Source of the DNA: Flavobacterium humi
Lineage (GTDB): Bacteria; Bacteroidota; Bacteroidia; Flavobacteriales; Flavobacteriaceae
Assembly: GCF_004745595.1 (NCBI RefSeq)
Contig: NZ_SRLH01000002.1
Coordinates: 434,001 to 498,000 of the forward strand
Direction of reading: 5' to 3'
Length of the DNA stretch: 64,000 nt
This document shows, piece after piece, positions 25,898-34,601 of this stretch. The position numbers and the translations under genes were made by a program. Each line of letters opens with the position of its first letter. Position 1 is the stretch's first letter. Under the pieces are notes generated by a model. The model had not been told where the DNA came from. It searched no databases and worked only from the letters and a program-made list of their open reading frames with translations.

Positions 25898-26907
25898 AAG
25901 AAATGGATTGAAGTTTGTTTGTCGCTAAATACCAGGTAATTCCTTGCAATTTGCAGCAACATTAATTCATTTTTGCTCAAATGCCTGCTGTGGATCGAAC
26001 AGTTAAAGAAAATCTTCATTAGGTACAGGCCTGCAAACCTGACGATACGATTGGTGTCTATAACCGAGCCTGTCTCCTTTTGATAGCTTTCCATCAAGAC
26101 CAGGAATGCCTTTCTCAACTCTTGGAAATAATTATCTGCGAAATCCATTGTATCGTGGGTCAATTTCATTTCATAAACCCATTTCATCAAAAAACTTCCC
26201 AAAATATATCCCAGGTCATAATGCCTGTCTCCAACGGCCGTAAACTCGTAATCGATAATCTTGCAGTATTGTTTTCCTTTTTTCCTGTATACCAGTACAT
26301 TATCTGCTTTAAAATCACCATGGACGATACAATTTTCTTCATATTTGGCATACAATTCGTCAATAGCAGCCAACAAATCAGGGAATTTTTGCAGGAACCT
26401 GATATATTCCATAACCGAAGGCCCACCTGAAGTAATGGCCTGTGGCGTAAAATAATTGAACTCCGGCAAAAGGTCTCCCCGGTTGATTTTCGGAAGGCTT
26501 TCTTTAAATGCAAGGTTATTGATGCTATGGAGCTTGCCCAATTGTTTCCCCACGGATTGAAACAGCGCTGCTTCGGGTTTGGCCTGCATTAATGAAGTAT
26601 AGCCTTTGTAATACCTTGAAATCAGGATATCTTCAGCATAATTGAAATGAAAGGTTTTCGGTAAAAAAGACATCGCTTTTACCTCCTTGCTTTTAGCACT
26701 TTTATCCAGGAAAGCCAATTCATTCCCTAAAGATGTGCCGTTAAAAACCGTATTTGCCGATCCTTTTTTCTTGAGGATGAGCCATTTCGAATTGTGGGCA
26801 AAAGTAGCGATAAGGTTTCTTCCCCTTCTAACCTCAAGATGTTCTATATTTTTAAGACCTACCCCGGACAGGTAGGCCTTAATTTCTGATGTTGCATTGG
26901 ATGCCAT
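25894..26907 (-). CDS. APH-fold kinase, LxmK-like putative lanthipeptide kinase
   Basis: 337 residues of the aminoglycoside phosphotransferase/choline kinase fold. The catalytic loop is His196-Gly-Asp198-Phe-Lys-Ala-Asp-Asn203, and Asp219 in IIDYE supplies the Mg-binding acid. The N-lobe has LILKK (45-49) as a likely ATP-binding lysine strand. In class V lanthipeptide systems the matching protein phosphorylates Ser/Thr of the precursor before the HopA1 partner removes phosphate. It begins 7 bases after the precursor stop and overlaps the HopA1 gene by 4 bases, so the three genes form one translational unit. A free-standing small-molecule kinase is the alternative. Confidence 0.82.
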   Translation of the reverse strand: MASNATSEIKAYLSGVGLKNIEHLEVRRGRNLIATFAHNSKWLILKKKGSANTVFNGTSLGNELAFLDKSAKSKEVKAMSFLPKTFHFNYAEDILISRYYKGYTSLMQAKPEAALFQSVGKQLGKLHSINNLAFKESLPKINRGDLLPEFNYFTPQAITSGGPSVMEYIRFLQKFPDLLAAIDELYAKYEENCIVHGDFKADNVLVYRKKGKQYCKIIDYEFTAVGDRHYDLGYILGSFLMKWVYEMKLTHDTMDFADNYFQELRKAFLVLMESYQKETGSVIDTNRIVRFAGLYLMKIFFNCSIHSRHLSKNELMLLQIARNYLVFSDKQTSIHFL

Positions 26908-26914
26908 AGGAATG

Positions 26915-27244
26915 TTATTTTTTTTCCTCGCAACCTATCCACGGATGGCTCGCAACGGTTGTAACCGTTGTAATCGTATTGAGACAAGGCCTTGAAGAAG
27001 TGACAATTGTTCTGACAGTAGTGATAAAATGTTCTCCTTCCTCTTCTTTTACACCGGCTGCCTTGATTTCGTTTAGAAACCCTTGATCTTCCCCGAAAAT
27101 AACCGGTGCTTTCTCGGAAATGGCAACCTGGTACACCGCTAAAATGGTGTCCAGCATTTTTTGTTCTTCTGCATTCAGGGAACCGTTTGAGAATGCTACT
27201 AATTTGTCCGCAAGGCTTCCGGCCTCTTTTACTGAATTTTTCAT
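26915..27244 (-). CDS. Putative class V lanthipeptide-type precursor peptide
   Basis: 109 residues from the ATG at 27244; the frame could begin 13 codons earlier only at a TTG. Residues 1-71 are an acidic helical leader (ADKLVAF, LNAEEQKMLDTILAVYQ, FGEDQGFLNEI). From about residue 72 the composition changes sharply: residues 75-99 contain 12 Ser/Thr and there are just two cysteines, Cys87 in TSSRPC and Cys105 in SHPWIGC, then EEKK. This leader/core split next to a kinase and a HopA1 protein is what a lanthipeptide substrate should look like, with Ser83/84 to Cys87 and Ser99 to Cys105 as the simplest rings and many Thr left as dehydrobutyrine. The cleavage site is not obvious and no protease or transporter lies beside it. 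Confidence 0.75.
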   Translation of the reverse strand: MKNSVKEAGSLADKLVAFSNGSLNAEEQKMLDTILAVYQVAISEKAPVIFGEDQGFLNEIKAAGVKEEEGEHFITTVRTIVTSSRPCLNTITTVTTVASHPWIGCEEKK

Positions 27245-27301
27245 GATTTTTGGTTTTAATTGTTGATAAAATTTCTTACTCAAAATTCCTGATATAAAAC
27301 C

Positions 27302-27330
27302 AAAAAAAAATCCCCAACAATGGGGATTTT
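27302..27330 (-). terminator. Hairpin between response regulator and precursor gene (terminator or attenuator)
   Basis: Perfect 10-bp stem AAAATCCCCA/TGGGGATTTT, loop of 4, followed on the minus strand by a run of nine T. It ends the sensor-regulator transcript. As I see no convincing promoter in the 57 bases between it and the precursor ATG, read-through may feed the RiPP genes, which would make it an attenuator. Confidence 0.8.
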
Positions 27331-27345
27331 ATAACTTGTTAGCGA

Positions 27346-27957
27346 TTAAAAATCATATTTCCTTTCCACGGCAAAACGGATCAGGTCGGTTTTACCGTAA
27401 ATATTCATTTTCCTGATAATGTTCTTGCGGTGCGTATCTACGGTACTTTTCCCGATAAAAAGCATGGTGGCGATTTCCTGTGATGTTTTCCCTTCCCCAA
27501 TCAGCCTTAAGATTTCCTTTTCGCGGGAACTTAAAATAATCTCTTCTTTTGTCAAAGCATCTTTGGCAACGATACTGTCATCAAAGAAAGCCTGGTTTTT
27601 GGAAACCGCCCGAATGGCCTCGATCAATTTTTTCAGGGAAGAATTTTTCATAATATAGCCCGAAGCTCCTGCATTTTTCATCTGAAGCACGGCTTCATCC
27701 TGTTCAAACATGCTAAAAGCGATGACCTGGATGGCCGGGAATTCTTTTTTAATGAGCCGTGTGGCTGTTATTCCGTCACATTTTGGCATCCTGATATCTG
27801 TAATGACGATATCCGGCTGTTTTTTCCGTACCAGGTCCAAAAGCGCTTCTCCGTCTGTGGCTTCACCTACAACTGAAAAACCTTCTTCATATTCCAATGC
27901 TAATTTAACTCCGTCAATTAAGGCCTGGTGATCTTCGGCGATGGCAATTCGTATCAT
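27346..27957 (-). CDS. NarL/LuxR-family response regulator
   Basis: 203 residues. The receiver domain has AEDH at 7-10 and the phosphoacceptor Asp54 in ITDIRMP. The C-terminal LuxR-type helix-turn-helix starts at LSSREKEILRLIGEGKTSQEIA and includes STVDTHRKNIIRKM. It should bind DNA as a phosphorylated dimer. Its ATG overlaps the stop of the adjacent sensor kinase gene (ATGA), so the two are a cognate pair. The precursor/kinase/HopA1 genes lie directly downstream on the same strand beyond a hairpin, making them candidate targets. Confidence 0.93.
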   Translation of the reverse strand: MIRIAIAEDHQALIDGVKLALEYEEGFSVVGEATDGEALLDLVRKKQPDIVITDIRMPKCDGITATRLIKKEFPAIQVIAFSMFEQDEAVLQMKNAGASGYIMKNSSLKKLIEAIRAVSKNQAFFDDSIVAKDALTKEEIILSSREKEILRLIGEGKTSQEIATMLFIGKSTVDTHRKNIIRKMNIYGKTDLIRFAVERKYDF

Positions 27958-29726
27958 AATGGTAATTCTATTATTATGGTTGTTCCTTTTGAAATTCCGG
28001 AATCGATCGTAAAAGTCCCGTTGAGCTGTTCCACTTTTGCTTCGATATTTTTGAGCCCCATTCCTTGATGGGCGTTTATTTTCCCGGGATCGAAACCGTT
28101 TCCGTTATCCTCTACAATAATATTGATTTCGTGTACATCATGCTGGTTCAGGTAAATATTGACTTCGGTGGCTTCGGCATATTTGAGGCAGTTCGTACAA
28201 AGTTCCTGGATGAACCTGAAAATAGCCCTTTCCATATTGCCTTCCAGCCTTTCGCCCAAACCAAAAGGGATGACGTTAAATTGTGTGGTATTCCTGACCG
28301 ACATTTTCTCGGCCATTTTTTTCACAGAAACCAACAAGCCTTCCTTGCCGATAATCCCGAAATTTTTAAGATGCGCTATATTCCTAACTTCCTGATAGGC
28401 TTCGTCTATGATGGAATCTGTTTTCTGAAAAAGCAGTTCGTGGCTCGCCCCTTTGTTTTGGATGGCCTGAAAATTAAATTTCAACGTGGCCAAAAGGCTG
28501 CCAAGGTTATCGTGGAGCTCGTTGGCGATTTTTTGCCTTTCTTTTTCCTGGCCTTCGAGCATCCTGTCAATTTCATTAAGCTCGTTTTCCTTCAGTTTCT
28601 TTTCCAGTTTCTGGATCTCTAGCAATTTTTCCTGGCTGATGATTTTCTTTTTTTTGGAAAGATTCTTAACCGCCAGCAGTCCGATGATAATCGAAAAAAC
28701 CAAAGCCACGATTATGGCCGTAAGCGCCATTTTATTTTGCAGTAGTTGTTGTTTCAGGGTTTGGTTTTCCTTTTCCTTCTCTTTGGTTTTATACTTTATA
28801 CTGATTTCATCTATGGCTTTTTTCTGGTCGCTTTCATTTAGGATTTCCTGGTAAACCTTCTGTTTTTCTACAAATTCCAATGCTTTTTTATATTCTCCGG
28901 TCTCTTTATAAGCGGCGGCCATAAAACCGTACAAGGCTTCTTTATTCTTGTTTTTAAATTCTTTTACAGGAATGGAATCGGCCTTGAGGAAACTCCCGAG
29001 CGCTTTTTCAAATTGTTTTTTCTTCGTAAAAACAACTCCTTTATTAATATAGATGTACGAAATGTATTCCGGAAGATTGTTTTTCCGGTACACCTGCAAT
29101 GCTTTTTCATAGAGGTACAATGCCGAATCCAGCTTCATCACCTTATCGGAAGCATATGTAGCGCCTATATTCTGCCATATTCTGGCTCCATAAACAACGT
29201 CCTTGGTTTTGCTGTTTTCGGTGGCGGCTTTTTGGAAATAATGGATTGCCAGGGCCGGATTTGTGTTATAAAATGATTTCCCGAGCTGCATAAACCCCTG
29301 GGAAAGGAATTCCGGCTTGTTTGTTTTCTTTGCATATTCCAGGAATTCATTGATATACAAATTGTAATCGGTATTGTTATTGTTGACCGCCAATAAAAGC
29401 GAAACGATCTCAAGGTTGATCTTGGCCACTTTATCGATGCTGTCCAATTCCGAATAGCCTTCTTTTGCAGCGATATAACTTTTATACGACAGGTCATCCT
29501 TGTTTTCCAAGCGCAGCAAATTCGCTTCCCAGTACAGAAGGCCTGCTTTTTGCAGTTTGGAAAGTTTCTGTTGCTTGAGCCTGGAAACAACAAGCTTGGA
29601 AGATTCTATTTCTTTGTTCGCGATGTGTTTTTGTAAAACTTCCAACGAAGTTTCCTGTGCAAAAGAAAATACAGCAGTACAAAAAACAGCTGCGAAAAGA
29701 AACCGTTTTCTTTTGCGCAAGGCCAT
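27954..29726 (-). CDS. TPR-containing sensor histidine kinase (HisKA_3 type)
   Basis: 590 residues. A signal peptide (RFLFAAVFCTAVFSFAQ) is followed by a periplasmic TPR region at about 25-320, one membrane helix at 334-353 (ALTAIIVALVFSIIIGLLAV), a coiled coil, the dimerisation/phosphoacceptor motif with His405 in ANELHDNLGS, and an ATPase domain with EDNGNGFDPG and GMGLKNIEAKVEQL. The sensor thus reads an envelope signal through TPRs, a common Bacteroidota design. It starts right after the stop codon of the upstream 150-residue gene and overlaps the response regulator gene. Confidence 0.92.
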   Translation of the reverse strand: MALRKRKRFLFAAVFCTAVFSFAQETSLEVLQKHIANKEIESSKLVVSRLKQQKLSKLQKAGLLYWEANLLRLENKDDLSYKSYIAAKEGYSELDSIDKVAKINLEIVSLLLAVNNNNTDYNLYINEFLEYAKKTNKPEFLSQGFMQLGKSFYNTNPALAIHYFQKAATENSKTKDVVYGARIWQNIGATYASDKVMKLDSALYLYEKALQVYRKNNLPEYISYIYINKGVVFTKKKQFEKALGSFLKADSIPVKEFKNKNKEALYGFMAAAYKETGEYKKALEFVEKQKVYQEILNESDQKKAIDEISIKYKTKEKEKENQTLKQQLLQNKMALTAIIVALVFSIIIGLLAVKNLSKKKKIISQEKLLEIQKLEKKLKENELNEIDRMLEGQEKERQKIANELHDNLGSLLATLKFNFQAIQNKGASHELLFQKTDSIIDEAYQEVRNIAHLKNFGIIGKEGLLVSVKKMAEKMSVRNTTQFNVIPFGLGERLEGNMERAIFRFIQELCTNCLKYAEATEVNIYLNQHDVHEINIIVEDNGNGFDPGKINAHQGMGLKNIEAKVEQLNGTFTIDSGISKGTTIIIELPL

Positions 29727-30179
29727 TTAGCAGCCTTCAAAAGTTAAAATCCCGCCGTTGCCTACTTTTGGTTCCCTATCATCGGGGAATTTAGGCAATG
29801 CCTGCTGGAATCTTTTCAGTACCGCATCGGTTACCTTGAAATCATCATCATGAAGGCACATGAAATGAATCTGGTCGTTTTGTGATAACCCCGAAAAATC
29901 CTTGCCACCATTTACAGGAAGCAAATCCGTCAGGATAATCTGGTTGGCATCAACCTGGACCATCCGGTTGGCCGAATTGTATTTTGTCAGATCGGTATTC
30001 GGTTCGCCATCCATTACCAAAACACCCAAAACACCATAATAATCATCATTCGAAATATTATGGTATTCGATGTATTTGTATTTCCCGTTGTGCAAGAGCT
30101 CAGGGAGCATGGTTTTTACAAGCGCGCTTTTCGAATTTTTCTCAATAGTGATTTTTCCGCAGGACTGATAGGTTTTCAT
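29727..30179 (-). CDS. Unknown 150-residue protein with GNGGILTFEGC C-terminus
   Basis: 150 residues, cytosolic by appearance (no signal peptide or membrane helix), and I recognise no family. The body contains HNISNDDYYGVLGVLVMDGE, ILTDLLPVNGG and QIHFMCLHDDDFKV. The last residues are GNGGILTFEGC, a glycine-rich end closing with T-x-x-x-C. The stop TAA touches the ATG of the histidine kinase, so it belongs to the sensor-regulator operon and is the first gene of it. It may produce or sense the signal; this is speculation from position. Confidence 0.7.
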   Translation of the reverse strand: MKTYQSCGKITIEKNSKSALVKTMLPELLHNGKYKYIEYHNISNDDYYGVLGVLVMDGEPNTDLTKYNSANRMVQVDANQIILTDLLPVNGGKDFSGLSQNDQIHFMCLHDDDFKVTDAVLKRFQQALPKFPDDREPKVGNGGILTFEGC

Positions 30180-30199
30180 CTGAATTTTTTATTTTTAAA

Positions 30200-30207
30200 C
30201 AAAACTA
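30200..30207 (-). promoter_or_regulatory. Candidate -7 promoter element of the 150-residue gene/sensor operon
   Basis: TAGTTTTG on the minus strand (TAnnTTTG) about 20 bases before the start codon. A T-run from the icmF terminator lies at the -33 distance. Confidence 0.5.
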
Positions 30208-30222
30208 CTACCCGAATATACT

Positions 30223-30250
30223 AAAAAAATCCCTAATAATAGGGATTTTT
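30223..30250 (-). terminator. Terminator of icmF
   Basis: 11-bp stem AAAAATCCCTA/TAGGGATTTTT with a 4-base loop and a T-run on the minus strand, just after the icmF stop. Confidence 0.85.
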
Positions 30251-30268
30251 CGTACGTGCATTTTATTT

Positions 30269-33200
30269 TTACATATTCCTTCTGTACTGGCCTCCTACTT
30301 CAAACAAAGCCGAAGTAATCTGGCCTAAAGAGCACACTTTGGTGGCATTCATAAGGTGTTCGAATATGTTTTTGTTGTTGATGGCAACTTCCTGGATGAT
30401 CGACAGCTGTTCTTCGACCGCATCTTTATTGGCTTCATGCAGATGGTCGAGCATGACGATCTGGTATTGCTTTTCTTCTTCCGTAGCACGGATCACCTCT
30501 GCAGGTACTACCGTTGGCGAACCTTTTGAACTCAAGAATGTATTAACCCCAATTATCGGGAATTCCCCGGTATGTTTCAATGTTTCATAATAGAGGCTTT
30601 CTTCCTGGATTTTAGACCTTTGGTACATGGTTTCCATAGCTCCCAAAACACCGCCCCTTTCGGTAATCCTGTCGAATTCCTGTAATACCGCCGCTTCTAC
30701 CAAATCAGTTAATTCTTCAATGATAAAAGAACCCTGGATTGGGTTTTCATTTTTCGCAAGGCCCAATTCTTTGTTGATAATCAGCTGTATGGCCATGGCA
30801 CGGCGTACTGATTCTTCGGTTGGCGTCGTAATAGCTTCATCATAAGCGTTGGTATGCAATGAGTTACAGTTATCATAAATAGCATACAAAGCCTGCAATG
30901 TGGTACGGATGTCATTGAAATCGATTTCCTGTGCATGGAGCGAACGTCCTGATGTCTGGATATGGTATTTCAGCATTTGCGCTCTTTCGTTGGCACCGTA
31001 CTTGTTTTTTAAGGCTTTTGCCCAGATTTTACGCGCCACACGGCCAATCACGGCATATTCAGGGTCGATACCGTTGGAGAAAAAGAACGATAGGTTTGGC
31101 CCGAAATCGTTAATGTTCATACCACGGCTCAAATAATATTCCACGTAAGTGAAACCGTTTGCCAGTGTAAATGCCAGCTGTGTAATCGGGTTGGCGCCCG
31201 CTTCGGCAATATGGTAGCCTGAAATCGAAACCGAATAGAAATTGCGGACATTTTCTTTGATGAAATATTCCTGGACGTCTCCCATAAGGCGGAGCGCAAA
31301 TTCCGTAGAAAAAATACAGGTATTTTGCGCCTGGTCTTCTTTCAGGATATCGGCCTGGACCGTTCCCCTAACCTGCGCCAGGGTTTTTATTTTAATATCG
31401 TTATATATATCCAAAGGCAGGACTTCATCTCCGGTAACCCCTAAAAGCATCAGCCCCAGGCCATCGTTCCCGTGTGGCAATTCACCTTGATAATGAGGTC
31501 TTTCCACCCCTTTTTTCTTATAGATAGCGTTGATTTTTGCTTCCACTTCTTTTTCCAGTCCGTTTTCCTTGATGTATTTTTCACAATTCTGGTCAATGGC
31601 AGCATTCATGAAAAAGCCCAAAAGCATTGGAGCCGGACCGTTGATGGTCATCGAAACGGAAGTCATCGGGTGGCTAAGGTCGAAACCGGAATACAGTTTT
31701 TTGGCATCATCCAAACAACAGATCGAAACCCCGGCATTTCCGATTTTCCCGTAAATATCAGGACGGATGTTCGGGTCGTTACCATACAAAGTCACACTGT
31801 CAAAGGCTGTTGACAAACGTTTGGCAGGCAAGCCGGCACTCACGTAATGGAAACGTTTGTTGGTTCTTTCAGGCCCGCCTTCACCGGCAAACATTCGGGA
31901 CGGATCTTCGCCTTCACGCTTGAAAGGATACAATCCTGAAGCAAACGGGAATTCGCCAGGTACATTTTCCTGCAGGTTCCATTTTAAAATATCGCCCCAA
32001 GCCTGGTATTTCGGCAAGGCCACTTTAGGGATTTGCGAATGGGACAAACTCTCTGTATGAGTGGCTATCTTGATTTCCTTATCCCTTACTTTGAAAGAAT
32101 AAAACGGGTTTTTATACTTATTTACTTTCTCGTCCCAAGTCAAAATGATTTCCCAGTTATAAGGATCCAGGTTCATTTTCACACGATCAAATTCTTTGAC
32201 CAGCAAAGACAGGAATTCCTTATTATCTTGGGATTGTCGCAGCGAACTTTCTACAATTCCTGATTTGTCAATCTGAGGCAATGCTCCGGAAACCGTTTCA
32301 ACTGTTTTGAAAATCCCGTATAATTTTTGGGCCACTTCAATTTGGGAAAGCGCCGTTTCATCATATTTTCGGTTATTTTCGGCAATTTCAGACAAATAAC
32401 GCGTCCTGTGCGGCGGGATCACGAAAATCTTCTCGCTCATCTCCCTGGTGATTTCAAAAGTAGAATGCAGGTCGATTCCTGTTTTCTCTACAATCTTATC
32501 CATGATGGATTTGTAAAGCGTATTCATGCCCGGATCATTGAATTGGGAAGCAATTGTCCCGAAAACAGGCATTTTATCAGGATCGACGTCCCAAAGGTTA
32601 TGATTTCGCTGGTATTGTTTCTTAACATCGCGGATGGCGTCCAAAGCACCTCTTTTGTCAAATTTGTTCAAGGCTACCAAATCGGCAAAATCCAGCATGT
32701 CGATTTTTTCCAATTGTGTCGCAGCACCAAATTCAGGTGTCATTACATACAATGAAACATCCGAATGGTCCATAATTTCAGTATCCGACTGCCCGATTCC
32801 CGAAGTTTCCAGGACAATCAGGTCGTATTTGGCCGCTTTGAGTACCTCAATGGCTTCCTGAACGTATTTGGACAACGCAAGATTTGATTGCCTTGTGGCC
32901 AGCGAACGCATATAAACACGAGGATTATTGATCGCATTCATACGGATCCTGTCTCCTAAAAGGGCTCCTCCTGTTTTACGCTTGGACGGATCGACCGATA
33001 CCAAACCAATGGTTTTTTCCGGAAAATCAATCAGGAAACGGCGTACCAATTCGTCTACTAATGACGATTTTCCCGCTCCTCCAGTTCCGGTAATCCCTAA
33101 AACAGGTGTTTTGCTGTTTTTGTTTTTTTCGTAAATAACATCCAAAGCCGGTTTTGCCACTTCCGGGAAATTTTCCGCAGAAGAAATCACCCTGGCAATA

Positions 33201-33694
33201 GCGGTCGGGTTTTTATCTTCCAGGTGCTGTACTTCACCGTTTAGGACATCGCCTACAGGATAGTCCGAACGTTGCACCAAATCATTGATCATACCTTGCA
33301 ATCCTAGTTCACGCCCGTCATCCGGAGCGTAAATCCTTTCAATCCCATATTCGTGCAGTTCTGAAATTTCCGAAGGCAAGATCACTCCACCACCACCACC
33401 GAAAATCTTGATATGACCTGCTCCTTTTTCTTTCAGCAAATCATACATGTACTTGAAATATTCATTATGGCCGCCCTGATAGGAAGTCATTGCAATAGCA
33501 TTGGCATCTTCCTGGATGGCGGTATTGACCACTTCTTCCACACTTCTGTCATGGCCCAGGTGGATTACTTCGACTCCCGTTGCCTGAATGATTCTGCGCA
33601 TGATGTTAATAGCTGCATCGTGTCCGTCAAAAAGTGACGCAGCAGTCACAATCCGTACTTTATTTTTAGGAATATATGGTGTTTGTGGTTCCAT
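30269..33694 (-). CDS. icmF: Fused isobutyryl-CoA mutase-type acyl-CoA mutase (IcmF)
   Basis: 1141 residues in three parts. An N-terminal B12-binding domain has Asp23-Gly-His25 in [14 protein letters not shown] MeaI-like G-protein chaperone follows with P-loop GTGGAGKS at 203-210. The C-terminal mutase TIM barrel contains [25 protein letters not shown] (only part cited) and [15 protein letters not shown]. This order is diagnostic of IcmF, in which the GTPase guards the cofactor of the fused mutase. The reaction is isobutyryl-CoA to n-butyryl-CoA, or related carbon-skeleton isomerisations. It coexists with the separate methylmalonyl-CoA mutase at 10-14 kb. Confidence 0.92.
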   Translation of the reverse strand: MEPQTPYIPKNKVRIVTAASLFDGHDAAINIMRRIIQATGVEVIHLGHDRSVEEVVNTAIQEDANAIAMTSYQGGHNEYFKYMYDLLKEKGAGHIKIFGGGGGVILPSEISELHEYGIERIYAPDDGRELGLQGMINDLVQRSDYPVGDVLNGEVQHLEDKNPTAIARVISSAENFPEVAKPALDVIYEKNKNSKTPVLGITGTGGAGKSSLVDELVRRFLIDFPEKTIGLVSVDPSKRKTGGALLGDRIRMNAINNPRVYMRSLATRQSNLALSKYVQEAIEVLKAAKYDLIVLETSGIGQSDTEIMDHSDVSLYVMTPEFGAATQLEKIDMLDFADLVALNKFDKRGALDAIRDVKKQYQRNHNLWDVDPDKMPVFGTIASQFNDPGMNTLYKSIMDKIVEKTGIDLHSTFEITREMSEKIFVIPPHRTRYLSEIAENNRKYDETALSQIEVAQKLYGIFKTVETVSGALPQIDKSGIVESSLRQSQDNKEFLSLLVKEFDRVKMNLDPYNWEIILTWDEKVNKYKNPFYSFKVRDKEIKIATHTESLSHSQIPKVALPKYQAWGDILKWNLQENVPGEFPFASGLYPFKREGEDPSRMFAGEGGPERTNKRFHYVSAGLPAKRLSTAFDSVTLYGNDPNIRPDIYGKIGNAGVSICCLDDAKKLYSGFDLSHPMTSVSMTINGPAPMLLGFFMNAAIDQNCEKYIKENGLEKEVEAKINAIYKKKGVERPHYQGELPHGNDGLGLMLLGVTGDEVLPLDIYNDIKIKTLAQVRGTVQADILKEDQAQNTCIFSTEFALRLMGDVQEYFIKENVRNFYSVSISGYHIAEAGANPITQLAFTLANGFTYVEYYLSRGMNINDFGPNLSFFFSNGIDPEYAVIGRVARKIWAKALKNKYGANERAQMLKYHIQTSGRSLHAQEIDFNDIRTTLQALYAIYDNCNSLHTNAYDEAITTPTEESVRRAMAIQLIINKELGLAKNENPIQGSFIIEELTDLVEAAVLQEFDRITERGGVLGAMETMYQRSKIQEESLYYETLKHTGEFPIIGVNTFLSSKGSPTVVPAEVIRATEEEKQYQIVMLDHLHEANKDAVEEQLSIIQEVAINNKNIFEHLMNATKVCSLGQITSALFEVGGQYRRNM

Positions 33695-33847
33695 TTTTAT
33701 TTAAATGACATTTTAGAGGCGCAATTTACAAAAATCTAAAAAATTTGAAGGGTTTAAAAATTTTAATTTCAGGAAAAAACAGTCATTGTCTCAATTACTG
33801 CTACATGCTTTTCTGCCTCAAACATTTCAAAATGGTATGATGTTTGT

Positions 33848-33855
33848 TATATTTG
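33848..33855 (+). promoter_or_regulatory. Candidate -7 promoter element of the DUF4197 pair
   Basis: TATATTTG (TAnnTTTG), with TTTC 19 bases upstream as an imperfect -33; about 18 bases before the start codon. Confidence 0.5.
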
Positions 33856-33872
33856 GTAAAAAAATAATCAGT

Positions 33873-34595
33873 ATGAAAAAAATAGTGTTATTGTTGCTGT
33901 TAGCCCCGATGGTTAGTAATGCACAACTCAAGGACTTAGTAAAAAAAGCCAGTGCGAAAGTAACCCAGGCGACCAAGACGAATTCCGGCCTGGATATAGG
34001 TGCCGGCCTTAAGGAAGCTTTAAACAAAGGCGTGACGGAACAGGTTTCGAAATTAACGGCGGTAGACGGATTTTACAAAAACGAAGCGGTAAAAATCCTG
34101 ATGCCGGAAGAATTGCAGAAAGTTGAAAAAACATTACGCAAAATGGGCATGTCCAATTTAGCGGACCAAGGCATACAATCCCTTAACCGTGCTGCGGAAG
34201 ATGCTGTAAAAGAAGCGACGCCTATTTTTGTTTCGGCCATCAAAAACATCACCATAACCGATGCCAAAAGCATTTTATTCGGGAATGACAATGCTGCTAC
34301 GCTTTACCTTCAATCGTCTACCAATTCGGCTTTGTATGCAAAATTCAGCCCGGTAGTGCAGCAATCTATAGGTAAAGTAGGTGCCGATGTCATTTGGGCT
34401 TCCATCATCAAAAAATACAACAGCATCCCTTTGGTATCAAAAGTAAACCCGGACATTACGGATTATGTAACCAATAAAGCCCTGGAAGGCGTTTTTAAAA
34501 TGATTACCATCGAAGAGAAAAACATCAGGACGAACCTGAATTCCAGGACATCGGACGTATTGAAGAAAGTATTCGCCTTACAAGACAAAAAATAA
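33873..34595 (+). CDS. DUF4197 exported protein (copy A)
   Basis: 240 residues from the ATG at 33873, which begins a clean signal peptide (MKKIVLLLLLAPMVSNAQ). The mature protein is alpha-helical with GLKEALNKGVTEQVSKL, DGFYKNEAVKILMPEELQ, AAEDAVKEATPIF and VWASIIKKYNSIPLV-type blocks that mark the DUF4197 family. No function is established for the family that I know of. It is followed after 6 bases by a second copy, so this is a tandem duplication. Confidence 0.88.
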   Translation: MKKIVLLLLLAPMVSNAQLKDLVKKASAKVTQATKTNSGLDIGAGLKEALNKGVTEQVSKLTAVDGFYKNEAVKILMPEELQKVEKTLRKMGMSNLADQGIQSLNRAAEDAVKEATPIFVSAIKNITITDAKSILFGNDNAATLYLQSSTNSALYAKFSPVVQQSIGKVGADVIWASIIKKYNSIPLVSKVNPDITDYVTNKALEGVFKMITIEEKNIRTNLNSRTSDVLKKVFALQDKK

Positions 34596-34601
34596 ATTAT
34601 T

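Noticed and set aside
25894..26907. Reading the APH-fold kinase as an aminoglycoside resistance gene
   Set aside because: Only the generic catalytic loop is shared, and the operon context points to peptide modification.
27284..27345. A dedicated promoter for the RiPP precursor in the gap after the response regulator
   Set aside because: No TAnnTTTG with a proper TTG could be found; the only clear element is the hairpin.
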